From contig OZ025827.1 of assembly GCA_964019425.1 (NCBI GenBank), positions 744,001 to 808,000 on the forward strand: a stretch of DNA of 64,000 nt, in the 5' to 3' direction. The DNA is from Flectonema sp. DT1601 (taxonomy: Eukaryota; Euglenozoa; Diplonemea; Diplonemida; Diplonemidae). The translations under genes were made by a program, and so were the position numbers. The notes beneath the pieces were generated by a model. That model saw only the letters and a program-made list of their open reading frames with translations, did no database searches and was not told where the DNA came from. Numbering within the stretch: the stretch's first letter is position 1; every line of letters starts with the position of its first letter. Shown here one piece after another: positions 1-9,300 of the stretch.

Positions 1-323
1 TTCTGGATGGAGTGAAGTTTTAGAAGTGTTCTTGTTGTTAACAAACAGAAGCACCTGCTGGTTTCAGTTTTCACTCGTTTTAGCTCTCTGTGTATTAGTT
101 GTGCAGATTTAGTGATCAAAATGTATTTTTTATTTTGGCAATTCGTCGTGTCTTCCTCCCTCTTTTATCTTTCTATCTTGCAATTCTTTTTAACATAAAT
201 TACTTCAATACACGCAAAGAAGTTATTCCTCCCTTCGTTTTGTTTTACCTCCTCCAACGTCTTAGAAACATGTCCTTGAATCGGAGGAGTTTGTTTTCAC
301 GCGTCGGAAGAAACACGAAAGAA

Positions 324-329
324 AATAAA
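324..329 (+). terminator. Poly(A) signal AATAAA of the gene left of the window
   Basis: A canonical AATAAA lies in an A-rich stretch and is followed within about 40 bp by a T-rich GTTCTAG-like element. The same hexamer recurs exactly 529 bp after every array stop codon, which supports a 3' UTR of roughly 550 bp. Cleavage itself is inferred. Confidence 0.55.
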
Positions 330-458
330 ATTATAAAATATTAAATATAAAGGATTTTTCTGTTCTAGCTCTGAAGATAAACCTACAGGGCAAGATGGAC
401 AGAAGATGCTTCTATCAGAAACAGTAAGAAGACAATAATTTAAATAATTTGGGATATA

Positions 459-481
459 GTCCGGAAGTTGACTTCCCGGAC
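459..481 (+). promoter_or_regulatory. ETS-like inverted repeat (10-bp arms, one unpaired base)
   Basis: GTCCGGAAGT, a TG loop, then ACTTCC-C-GGAC form two facing CCGGAAGT motifs, which match the ETS-family core known from animals. One extra C in the right arm spoils the perfect palindrome here and in S1-S8; S9 has the perfect form. It could equally be a DNA or RNA hairpin without a bound factor. Confidence 0.4.
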
Positions 482-526
482 CCCTCGTAGCTCAAAAAGA
501 CTTCATTAGTAATTATCAAGATGAAG

Positions 527-666
527 GTGAGCAAAGGTAATGTTGGTTTTTTTTTTGCAAATTTCAAAACACGCGCAAATTCTTTCTTTCACAAGACCTT
601 GGTCCGAGTAGCTGAGACCAAAACTGATGTCTCATTTGAAGTTTCTTTTGATTCTGTTCCTTACAG
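527..666 (+). other. Candidate spacer intron (GTGAGC...TTACAG)
   Basis: AAG|GTGAGC is a good 5' splice site, and a pyrimidine-rich tract ending TTACAG|AT is a good 3' site 140 bp later. Both recur in every complete spacer; some spacers read GTGAGA at the donor. The T-run inside varies in length (10 or 11 T), so the unspliced frame starting at 521 is not maintained. It may belong to an upstream untranslated exon or a noncoding transcript. No function is claimed. Confidence 0.3.
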
Positions 667-1034
667 ATTGGTATAGTCATCATGTTGCCCAACGCATACG
701 ATTTATTCCTGAAAACTACGTATTCTATTACTTAGATGATGTTTTTGATTTGATATTAATACCATCTTACTGTTGGATTGGTTTTTAAATGTCAAAAGGC
801 AAACAAATAGTTCCTCCCGCCTTTCTTTTCCCTCTCCTATTCTTTCCCGTTTCCTTACCCCATTACACGCAGAAGCATATCCTTGATTGGAGGTTATTGT
901 TTTAGGTGTCCGGGGGGGAAAAAATCTTTTCTAACTCTGAAGATAGCCAGAGCAAAGCATTTAATGTTTTATCATCTTGTTCATTTTGTTTACAATTAAC
1001 TCACACTAACTAACTTCATTCTTTCAACAGCCTC

Positions 1035-1152
1035 ATGCAAATGCGATGAGTAGGACAGGCCTGACACTGCAGTGTCCCCCTTGCTTTCTTTAGATTTTTT
1101 TTGAATATATCTTTTTTTTTTTTGTATTGAATTTCTTTCTATTGTATAAATA
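1035..1152 (+). promoter_or_regulatory. Promoter module of copy 1: octamer, 14-bp palindrome, TATA box
   Basis: ATGCAAAT (1035-1042) is the POU/Oct octamer. GACACTGCAGTGTC (1063-1076) is a perfect 14-bp palindrome. TATAAATA (1145-1152) is a strong TATA box. Spacing is fixed in all copies: the octamer starts 459 bp and the TATA box 349 bp upstream of the ATG. Transcription would be expected to start near 1175. The leader then runs through a pyrimidine-rich 3' splice acceptor (AG at 1479-1480) placed 13 nt before the ATG, implying either a 5' UTR intron or trans-splicing. Factor names are inferred from motif identity only. Confidence 0.55.
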
Positions 1153-1478
1153 TGCAATAATGAAAGCCAAGGCTAATGTAACACAACACACAGAGGTTTG
1201 TGTGCGTGCGGTAGTCTTTTATATTTGAAATTCAATTTCAAACATAGTCGAAGAAGGTTAGATGAATTATTCTAAGAAAATATTATTTTTAATTTTAACT
1301 CGAGACCAACCATTATTCGTTTGATGTGTCCAACGCATTTGATTTTCTTAATTAACTGCTCTTCATTAATATTAACTTTTTTTGTGTTAACTCAGACCCT
1401 GTACATCATTAACTAAACTAAACTAAACTATTAAAAATGATTCACGAGAATTCACTTAATTTAATTCATTTATTCAAC

Positions 1479-1480
1479 AG
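1479..1480 (+). other. 3' splice acceptor AG just upstream of the copy 1 start codon
   Basis: The T-rich stretch TTTATTCAACAG ends 13 nt before the ATG, with branch-point-like CTAAAC repeats about 70 bp upstream. The same site precedes all ten copies. A weak donor such as GAG|GTTTGT near 1196 would give a 5' UTR intron of about 285 bp; a trans-spliced leader is the alternative. Confidence 0.45.
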
Positions 1481-1493
1481 TTAAATATAAACC

Positions 1494-4400
1494 ATGAGAT
1501 TACTCAGTCTCTTTATTTTGCTTCCTTTATTGGGTGTTGTTAGTTCACAATTGGTAGTTTCTCCGCCAACTGATCCGGTATTATCACCTCCAACGGAGCC
1601 TGTAGTGTCACCGCCAGCTGAGCCTGTAGTGTCACCGCCAGCTGAGCCTGTAGTTTCACCTCCAACGGAGCCTGTAGTTTCACCGCCAGCTGAGCCTGTA
1701 GTATCACCTCCAACGGAGCCTGTAGTTTCACCTCCAACGGAGCCTGTAGTGTCACCGCCAGCTGAGCCTGTAGTATCACCTCCAACTGATCCGGTAGTAT
1801 CACCTCCAACGGAGCCTGTAGTGTCACCGCCAGCTGAGCCTGTAGTATCACCTCCAACGGAGCCTGTAGTGTCACCGCCAGCTGAGCCTGTAGTGTCACC
1901 GCCAACTGAACCGGTAGTTTCGCCTCCAACTGAGCCTGTAGTATCACCTCCAACGGAGCCTGTAGTTTCACCTCCAACTGATCCGGTAGTATCACCTCCA
2001 AAGGAGCCTGTAGTTTCACCTCCAACGGAGCCTGTAGTGTCACCGCCAGCTGAGACTGTAGTGTCACCGCCAACTGAGCCTGTAGTATCACCTCCAACGG
2101 AGCCTGTAGTTTCACCGCCAACGGAGCCTGTAGTTTCACCTCCAGCGGAGCCTGTAGTTTCACCGCCAACGGAGCCTGTAGTGTCACCGCCAGCTGAGCC
2201 TGTAGTGTCACCGCCAACTGAACCGGTAGTTTCACCTCCAACGGAGCCTGTAGTTTCACCTCCAGCGGAGCCTGTAGTGTCACCGCCAGCTGAGCCTGTA
2301 GTTTCACCTCCAACGGAGCCTGTAGTTTCACCTCCAACGGAGCCGGTAGTTTCACCTCCAACGGAGCCTGTAGTGTCACCGCCAGCTGAGCCTGTAGTGT
2401 CACCGCCAGCTGAACCTGTAGTATCACCTCCAACGGAGCCTGTAGTTTCACCGCCAACGGAGCCTGTAGTTTCACCGCCAGCTGAGCCTGTAGTGTCACC
2501 GCCAGCTGAGCCTGTAGTTTCACCGCCAACGGAGCCTGTAGTATCACCTCCAACGGAGCCTGTAGTTTCACCTCCAACGGAGCCTGTAGTTTCACCGCCA
2601 ACGGAGCCTGTAGTTTCACCTCCAACGGAGCCTGTAGTTTCACCTCCAGCGGAGCCTGTAGTTTCACCGCCAACGGAGCCTGTAGTTTCACCTCCAGCGG
2701 AGCCTGTAGTTTCACCGCCAACGGAGCCTGTAGTGTCACCGCCAGCTGAGCCTGTAGTGTCACCGCCAACTGAACCGGTAGTTTCACCTCCAACGGAGCC
2801 TGTAGTTTCACCTCCAGCGGAGCCTGTAGTTTCACCGCCAACGGAGCCTGTAGTTTCACCTCCAGCGGAGCCTGTAGTTTCACCGCCAACGGAGCCTGTA
2901 GTGTCACCGCCAGCTGAGCCTGTAGTTTCACCTCCAACGGAGCCTGTAGTTTCACCTCCAGCGGAGCCTGTAGTTTCACCGCCAACGGAGCCTGTAGTTT
3001 CACCGCCAGCTGAGCCTGTAGTTTCACCTCCAACGGAGCCGGTAGTTTCACCTCCAACGGAGCCTGTAGTTTCACCGCCAACTGAGCCGGTAGTTTCACC
3101 GCCAACGGAGCCTGTAGTGTCACCGCCAGCTGAGCCTGTAGTGTCACCGCCAGCTGAACCTGTAGTATCACCTCCAACGGAGCCTGTAGTTTCACCGCCA
3201 ACGGAGCCTGTAGTTTCACCGCCAGCTGAGCCTGTAGTGTCACCGCCAGCTGAGCCTGTAGTTTCACCGCCAACGGAGCCTGTAGTATCACCTCCAGCGG
3301 AGCCTGTAGTTTCACCGCCAACTGAGCCGGTAGTTTCACCTCCAACGGAGCCTGTAGTGTCACCGCCAGCTGAGCCTGTAGTATCACCTCCAACTGAGCC
3401 GGTAGTATCACCTCCAACGGAGCCTGTAGTGTCACCGCCAGCTGAGCCTGTAGTATCACCTCCAACTGAGCCGGTAGTTTCACCTCCAACGGAGCCTGTA
3501 GTGTCACCGCCAACTGAGCCTGTAGTGTCACCGCCAGCTGAGCCTGTAGTATCACCTCCAACTGAGCCGGTAGTTTCACCTCCAACGGAGCCAGTAGTTT
3601 CACCGCCAACTGAGCCAGTAGTTTCACCGCCAACTGAGCCAGTAGTTTCACCGCCAACTGAGCCGGTAGTTTCACCTCCGACGGAGCCTGTAGTTTCGCC
3701 ACCAACTGTACCAGAAGTTACGCGTCCTGCTGATAACAGCATCAGTTTTGAAGTTGTAGCAGAGTTGAGTGATCTGGTAACTCAGATAGACACGTTGGTA
3801 GCTGCCGCTTCTTCATCATTAGGTGGAAATGCTCGTTGCGATATGTTGTGTCAGGGAAGTAATTGTTTGAAATGTGATGGCACTGCTGTTACTCAAAGAT
3901 CTGTTACTACTCTGGTGAGAGGAAATTGGAAAGTGATTTTGATTATAATTAATAATGAAAATGGAAGCATCACAAAAGAAGCTATCGATAGTTCTTTAAA
4001 GAATGTCTTGTCAAACAATGCAGTTATTGGATACGTTGAAGGAAGTGCTGCTGTTGTTGTTGTTGTTGTTACTGACGTCCCACAAGTTGTTGTCGTTAAC
4101 GATGGCTTTATCGATGCTCACACTCACGGTAGCATTATGGTGGCGGTTTGGGCATACTGGGTTCCTTTGTCAGTTATTATTAAGGTTCTTGGGCCTTTTG
4201 TATGTAAGAGAGAAGTGTTTGGGTATCCAATACCGGTATTAATCCACATGTTCATGATGGTTATGGCGATGTGTTTTACTACTGTTTTCGCTTCTTTTGC
4301 CTTGTCAGACTTTAATAACAGAGTGGACTATGGACATAGAGAACTTGGAATTACTTTATTAGTAATTGGGTGGATTCAAGTACTGAGTGGTCTTGTCAGG

Positions 4401-4688
4401 CCAGGCAGGGAATCTCAATACAGAAAGTACTGGGGATGGGGACACGTTCTGTTTGGTATTTCAGTTGTGATAATTGCTATCGCTCAAATGGCGAGCGGAG
4501 TTGAAAATATTAAACGCCTATTCCCAAATGACTCGAATGATGTTCAGATTGTTCTGATTGTTGGATTGGTCACTATGGGTGTTATTTATATTGTTGGGAA
4601 AACCTACGTCGCGGTTACCAAAAAAGCAGTGAATTCAATTGCGGAAAACAACGAAACTAAACACTGTGAGCCTGATTGCGAAACGTAG
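1494..4688 (+). CDS. Copy 1: repeat-stalk cytochrome b561-like membrane protein (1064 aa, 90 repeats, class A)
   Basis: This is the reference copy. Residues 1-18 form a hydrophobic signal peptide (MRLLSLFILLPLLGVVSS); the ATG has A at -3. Residues 23-742 are 90 octapeptides of the SPP(T/A)(E/D)PVV type. Residues 743-1064 are unique: a CxxxC-x4-C-x2-C cluster near 782-794, a mixed helix/strand region, then five predicted membrane helices. Candidate haem histidines are H878 (helix 1, HTHGSIM), H918 (helix 2), H948 (helix 3, YGHRELG) and H984 (helix 4, WGWGHVLFG). The Q and RPG after helix 3 also fit the b561 family, known for transmembrane electron transfer and ferric reduction. The DOMON domain often paired with b561 is not recognised; the Pro-rich stalk occupies the extracellular side. 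Odd units are one SPPKEPVV (about 1995) and one SPPAETVV (about 2050). C-terminal variants are GSN and DVP. Electron donor and acceptor are unknown. Confidence 0.88.
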   Translation: MRLLSLFILLPLLGVVSSQLVVSPPTDPVLSPPTEPVVSPPAEPVVSPPAEPVVSPPTEPVVSPPAEPVVSPPTEPVVSPPTEPVVSPPAEPVVSPPTDPVVSPPTEPVVSPPAEPVVSPPTEPVVSPPAEPVVSPPTEPVVSPPTEPVVSPPTEPVVSPPTDPVVSPPKEPVVSPPTEPVVSPPAETVVSPPTEPVVSPPTEPVVSPPTEPVVSPPAEPVVSPPTEPVVSPPAEPVVSPPTEPVVSPPTEPVVSPPAEPVVSPPAEPVVSPPTEPVVSPPTEPVVSPPTEPVVSPPAEPVVSPPAEPVVSPPTEPVVSPPTEPVVSPPAEPVVSPPAEPVVSPPTEPVVSPPTEPVVSPPTEPVVSPPTEPVVSPPTEPVVSPPAEPVVSPPTEPVVSPPAEPVVSPPTEPVVSPPAEPVVSPPTEPVVSPPTEPVVSPPAEPVVSPPTEPVVSPPAEPVVSPPTEPVVSPPAEPVVSPPTEPVVSPPAEPVVSPPTEPVVSPPAEPVVSPPTEPVVSPPTEPVVSPPTEPVVSPPTEPVVSPPAEPVVSPPAEPVVSPPTEPVVSPPTEPVVSPPAEPVVSPPAEPVVSPPTEPVVSPPAEPVVSPPTEPVVSPPTEPVVSPPAEPVVSPPTEPVVSPPTEPVVSPPAEPVVSPPTEPVVSPPTEPVVSPPTEPVVSPPAEPVVSPPTEPVVSPPTEPVVSPPTEPVVSPPTEPVVSPPTEPVVSPPTEPVVSPPTVPEVTRPADNSISFEVVAELSDLVTQIDTLVAAASSSLGGNARCDMLCQGSNCLKCDGTAVTQRSVTTLVRGNWKVILIIINNENGSITKEAIDSSLKNVLSNNAVIGYVEGSAAVVVVVVTDVPQVVVVNDGFIDAHTHGSIMVAVWAYWVPLSVIIKVLGPFVCKREVFGYPIPVLIHMFMMVMAMCFTTVFASFALSDFNNRVDYGHRELGITLLVIGWIQVLSGLVRPGRESQYRKYWGWGHVLFGISVVIIAIAQMASGVENIKRLFPNDSNDVQIVLIVGLVTMGVIYIVGKTYVAVTKKAVNSIAENNETKHCEPDCET
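1560..3719 (+). repeat. Coding minisatellite of copy 1, 90 x 24 bp
   Basis: The consensus is TCA-CCT-CCA-ACG-GAG-CCT-GTA-GTT with synonymous changes (CCT/CCG, ACG/ACT, GAG/GAA, CCT/CCG/CCA, GTT/GTG/GTA) and T/A and E/D replacements. The first unit (TDPVL) and last unit (TVPEV) are private edge units. Ala units occur through nearly the whole tract. Confidence 0.97.
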
Positions 4689-5216
4689 ACATAACACGAA
4701 AGCTGTCCTGAGACGCGTACCAATGAATTATTGGCTGTGGTGTAGTATTGCCGAGTCGTTTTTCAAGTCAGCGTGTTTACGAATTAACGAAGATAAAATG
4801 TTGTGGTGTATTATATAATAGATTTCCTGTTCTTTTAATTATTTTCAATTTCTATTTACTACCATTTGAATTCATTAATGAGCCGACTCACGATTCTGGA
4901 TGGAGTGAAGTTTTAGAAGTGTTCTTGTTGTTAACAAACAGAAGCACCTGCTGGTTTCAGTTTTCACTCGTTTTAGCTCTCTGTGTATTAGTTGTGCAGA
5001 TTTAGTGATCAAAATGTATTTTTTATTTTGGCAATTCGTCGTGTCTTCCTCCCTCTTTTATCTTTCTATCTTGCAATTCTTTTTAACATAAATTACTTCA
5101 ATACACGCAAAGAAGTTATTCCTCCCTTCGTTTTGTTTTACCTCCTCCAACGTCTTAGAAACATGTCCTTGAATCGGAGGAGTTTGTTTTCACGCGTCGG
5201 AAGAAACACGAAAGAA

Positions 5217-5222
5217 AATAAA
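5217..5222 (+). terminator. Poly(A) signal of copy 1
   Basis: AATAAA lies 529 bp after the stop codon. Confidence 0.55.
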
Positions 5223-5930
5223 ATTATAAAATATTAAATATAAAGGATTTTTCTGTTCTAGCTCTGAAGATAAACCTACAGGGCAAGATGGACAGAAGAT
5301 GCTTCTATCAGAAACAGTAAGAAGACAATAATTTAAATAATTTGGGATATAGTCCGGAAGTTGACTTCCCGGACCCCTCGTAGCTCAAAAAGACTTCATT
5401 AGTAATTATCAAGATGAAGGTGAGCAAAGGTAATGTTGGTTTTTTTTTTTGCAAATTTCAAAACACGCGCAAATTCTTTCTTTCACAAGACCTTGGTCCG
5501 AGTAGCTGAGACCAAAACTGATGTCTCATTTGAAGTTTCTTTTGATTCTGTTCCTTACAGATTGGTATAGTCATCATGTTGCCCAACGCATACGATTTAT
5601 TCCTGAAAACTACGTATTCTATTACTTAGATGATGTTTTTGATTTGATATTAATACCATCTTACTGTTGGATTGGTTTTCAAATGTCAAAAGGCAAACAA
5701 ATATAGTTCCTCCCGCCTTTCTTTTCCCTCTCCTATTCTTTCCCGTTTCCTTACCCCATTACACGCAGAAGCATATCCTTGATTGGAGGTTATTGTTTTA
5801 GGTGTCCGGGGGGGAAAAAATCTTTTCTAACTCTGAAGATAGCCAGAGCAAAGCATTTAATGTTTTATCATCTTGTTCATTTTGTTTACAATTAACTCAC
5901 ACTAACTAACTTCATTCTTTCAACAGCCTC

Positions 5931-6048
5931 ATGCAAATGCGATGAGTAGGACAGGCCTGACACTGCAGTGTCCCCCTTGCTTTCTTTAGATTTTTTTTGA
6001 ATATATCTTTTTTTTCTTTGTATTGAATTTCTTTCTATTGTATAAATA
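5931..6048 (+). promoter_or_regulatory. Promoter module of copy 2
   Basis: The octamer is at 5931-5938 and TATAAATA at 6041-6048. The T-run just upstream of the TATA box carries one C, seen only in this spacer. Confidence 0.5.
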
Positions 6049-6389
6049 TGCAATAATGAAAGCCAAGGCTAATGTAACACAACACACAGAGGTTTGTGTG
6101 CGTGCGGTAGTCTTTTATATTTGAAATTCAATTTCAAACATAGTCGAAGAAGGTTAGATGAATTATTCTAAGAAAATATTATTTTTAATTTTAACTCGAG
6201 ACCAACCATTATTCGTTTGATGTGTCCAACGCATTTGATTTTCTTAATTAACTGCTCTTCATTAATATTAACTTTTTTTGTGTTAACTCAGACCCTGTAC
6301 ATCATTAACTAAACTAAACTAAACTATTAAAAATGATTCACGAGAATTCACTTAATTTAATTCATTTATTCAACAGTTAAATATAAACC

Positions 6390-9300
6390 ATGAGATTACT
6401 CAGTCTCTTTATTTTGCTTCCTTTATTGGGTGTTGTTAGTTCACAATTGGTAGTTTCTCCGCCAACTGATCCGGTATTATCACCTCCAACGGAGCCAGTA
6501 GTGTCACCGCCAGCTGAGCCTGTAGTATCACCTCCAACTGATCCGGTAGTATCACCTCCAACGGAGCCTGTAGTGTCACCGCCAGCTGAGCCTGTAGTAT
6601 CACTTCCAACGGAGCCTGTAGTGTCACCGCCAGTTGAGCCTGTAGTGTCACCGCCAACTGAACCGGTAGTTTCGCCTCCAACGGAGCCGGTAGTATCACC
6701 TCCAACGGAGCCTGTAGTTTCACCGCCAGCTGAGCCTGTAGTATCACCTCCAACTGATCCGGTATTATCACCTCCAACGGAGCCAGTAGTTTCACCTCCA
6801 ACGGAGCCTGTAGTGTCACCGCCAGCTGAGCCTGTAGTATCACCTCCAACTGATCCGGTAGTATCACCTCCAACGGAGCCGGTAGTATCACCTCCAACGG
6901 AGCCGGTAGTATCACCTCCAACGGAGCCTGTAGTTTCACCGCCAGCTGAGCCTGTAGTATCACCTCCAACTGATCCGGTAGTATCACCTCCAACGGAGCC
7001 AGTAGTTTCACCTCCAACGGAGCCTGTAGTGTCACCGCCAGCTGAGCCTGTAGTATCACCTCCAACTGATCCGGTAGTATCACCTCCAACGGAGCTTGTA
7101 GTGTCACCGCCAGCTGAGCCTGTAGTATCACCTCCAACGGAGCCTGTAATTTCACCTCCAACTGAGCCTGTAGTATCACCTCCAACGGAGCCTGTAGTTT
7201 CACCTCCAACGGAGCCTGTTGTGTCACCGCCAGCTGAGCCTGTAGTATCACCTCCAACGGAGCCTGTAGTGTCACCGCCAACTGAGCCTGTAGTCTCACC
7301 TCCAACGGAGCCTGTAGTTTCACCTCCAACGGAGCCTGTAGTGTCACCGCCAGCTGAGCCTGTAGTATCACCTCCAACTGAGCCGGTAGTATCACCTCCA
7401 ACGGAGCCTGTAGTGTCACCGCCAGCTGAGCCTGTAGTATCACCTCCAACGGAGCCTGTAGTTTCACCGCCAGCTGAGCCTGTAGTATCACCTCCAACTG
7501 ATCCGGTAGTATCACCTCCAACGGAGCCAGTAGTTTCACCTCCAACGGAGCCAGTAGTTTCACCGCCAGCTGAGCCTGTAGTATCACCTCCAACTGATCC
7601 GGTAGTATCACCTCCAACGGAGCCAGTAGTATCACCTCCAACGGAGCCAGTAGTTGCACCTCCAACGGAGCCTGTAGTGTCACCGCCAGCTGAGCCTGTA
7701 GTGTCACCGCCAACTGAGCCAGTAGTATCACCTCCAACGGAGCCAGTAGTTGCACCTCCAACGGAGCCTGTAGTGTCACCGCCAGCTGAGCCTGTAGTGT
7801 CACCGCCAACTGAGCCTGTAGTATCACCTCCAACGGAGCCTGTAGTTTCACCGCCAACGGAGCCTGTAGTTTCACCGCCAACGGAGCCTGTAGTGTCACC
7901 GCCAGCTGAGCCTGTAGTGTCACCGCCAGCTGAGCCTGTAGTATCACCTCCAACTGATCCGGTAGTATCACCTCCAACTGATCCGGTAGTATCACCTCCA
8001 ACGGAGCCTGTAGTGTCACCGCCAGCTGAGCCTGTAGTATCACCTCCAACGGAGCCTGTAGTTTCACCTCCAACGGAGCCTGTAGTGTCACCGCCAGCTG
8101 AGCCTGTAGTATCACCTCCAACGGAGCCTGTAGTTTCACCTCCAACGGAGCCTGTAGTGTCACCGCCAGCTGAGCCTGTAGTATCACCTCCAACTGAGCC
8201 GGTAGTGTCACCTCCAACGGAGCCTGTAGTTTCACCTCCAACTGATCCGGTAGTATCACCTCCAACGGAGCCTGTAGTGTCACCGCCAGCTGAGCCTGTA
8301 GTATCACCTCCAACTGATCCGGTAGTATCACCTCCAACGGAGCCTGTAGTATCACCTCCAACTGATCCGGTAGTTTCACCTCCAACGGAGCCAGTAGTAT
8401 CACCTCCAACGGAGCCAGTAGTTTCACCTCCAACGGAGCCTGTAGTGTCACCGCCAGCTGAGCCTGTAGTATCACCTCCAACTGATCCGGTAGTATCACC
8501 TCCAACGGAGCCTGTAGTATCACCTCCAACTGAGCCTGTAGTATCACCTCCAACGGAGCCTGTAGTGTCACCGCCAGCTGAGCCTGTAGTATCACCTCCA
8601 ACGGAGCCTATAGTTTCACCTCCAACTGAGCCTGTAGTATCACCTCCAACGGAGCCTGTAGTTTCACCTCCAACGGAGCCTGTGGTGTCACCGCCAGCTG
8701 AGCCTGTAGTATCACCTCCAACTGATCCGGTAGTATCACCTCCAACGGAGCCTGTAGTGTCACCGCCAGCTGAGCCTGTAGTATCACCTCCAACGGAGCC
8801 TATAGTTTCACCTCCAACTGAGCCTGTAGTATCACCTCCAACGGAGCCTGTAGTTTCACCTCCAACGGAGCCTGTGGTGTCACCGCCAGCTGAGCCTGTA
8901 GTATCACCTCCAACTGATCCGGTAGTATCACCTCCAACGGAGCCTGTAGTGTCACCGCCAGCTGAGCCTGTAGTGTCACCGCCAACTGAACCGGTAGTTT
9001 CGCCTCCAACTGAGCCTGTAGTATCACCTCCAACGGAGCCTGTAGTATCACCTCCAACGGAGCCTGTAGTTTCACCTCCAACGGAGCCTGTAGTTTCACC
9101 GCCAACGGAGCCTGTAGTTTCACCTCCAACGGAGCCTGTAGTTTCACCTCCAGCGGAGCCTGTAGTTTCACCGCCAACGGAGCCTGTAGTTTCACCTCCG
9201 GCGGAGCCTGTAGTTTCACCGCCAACGGAGCCTGTAGTGTCACCGCCAGCTGAGCCTGTAGTGTCACCGCCAACTGAACCGGTAGTTTCACCTCCAACGG

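Larger units (their letters stand above)
1..1493 (+). other. Spacer S0 (partial), 3' flank of a gene to the left and 5' flank of copy 1
   Basis: This is the reference spacer, lacking about the first 205 bp. In order it holds a 3' UTR with AATAAA (324-329), an ETS-like inverted repeat (459-481), a GT-AG candidate intron (527-666), a second diverged copy of an internal spacer repeat (about 807-958), then the promoter module and leader of copy 1. It differs from most spacers by a C-to-T change near 787 and by lacking an AT dinucleotide near 811; the second trait is shared only with S9 at the far end of the array. I see no convincing protein-coding gene in it; short open frames here are not preserved in all spacers. 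Confidence 0.85.
4689..6389 (+). other. Spacer S1 between copies 1 and 2 (1701 bp)
   Basis: The ETS-like inverted repeat is at 5352-5374. Two diverged versions of one internal repeat lie at about 5112-5290 and 5698-5854; they share the CATRTCCTTGAWTSGGAGG block and the CTCTGAAGATA block. The T-run after the candidate donor has 11 T. No preserved protein gene is seen. Confidence 0.85.

Noticed and set aside
99-344. An 81-codon frame in the 3' UTR, present in every spacer, and an 85-codon frame overlapping it
   Set aside because: Near-identical spacers preserve any frame by chance. Both lie between the stop codon and the poly(A) signal and have T-rich, low-complexity composition.
459-481. tRNA or other structured RNA gene at the spacer hairpin
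   Set aside because: Only one short stem is present, with no cloverleaf, A/B boxes or CCA-adjacent acceptor stem.
1160-1228. Short upstream frame starting ATGAAAGCC after the TATA box
   Set aside because: Its ATG is only about 15 bp downstream of the TATA box, so it would lie before the expected transcription start.
4003-4242. A second + strand frame of 79 codons over the cysteine and first-helix region, repeated in each copy
   Set aside because: It lies inside the b561 coding sequence in another frame; the Leu run comes from the GTTGTT stretch read out of frame.
5521-5706. A 61-codon frame in the spacers (starting ATGTCTCATTTGAAG)
   Set aside because: It is broken in S0 and altered at its end in S9, crosses a good splice acceptor, and shows no recognisable domain.
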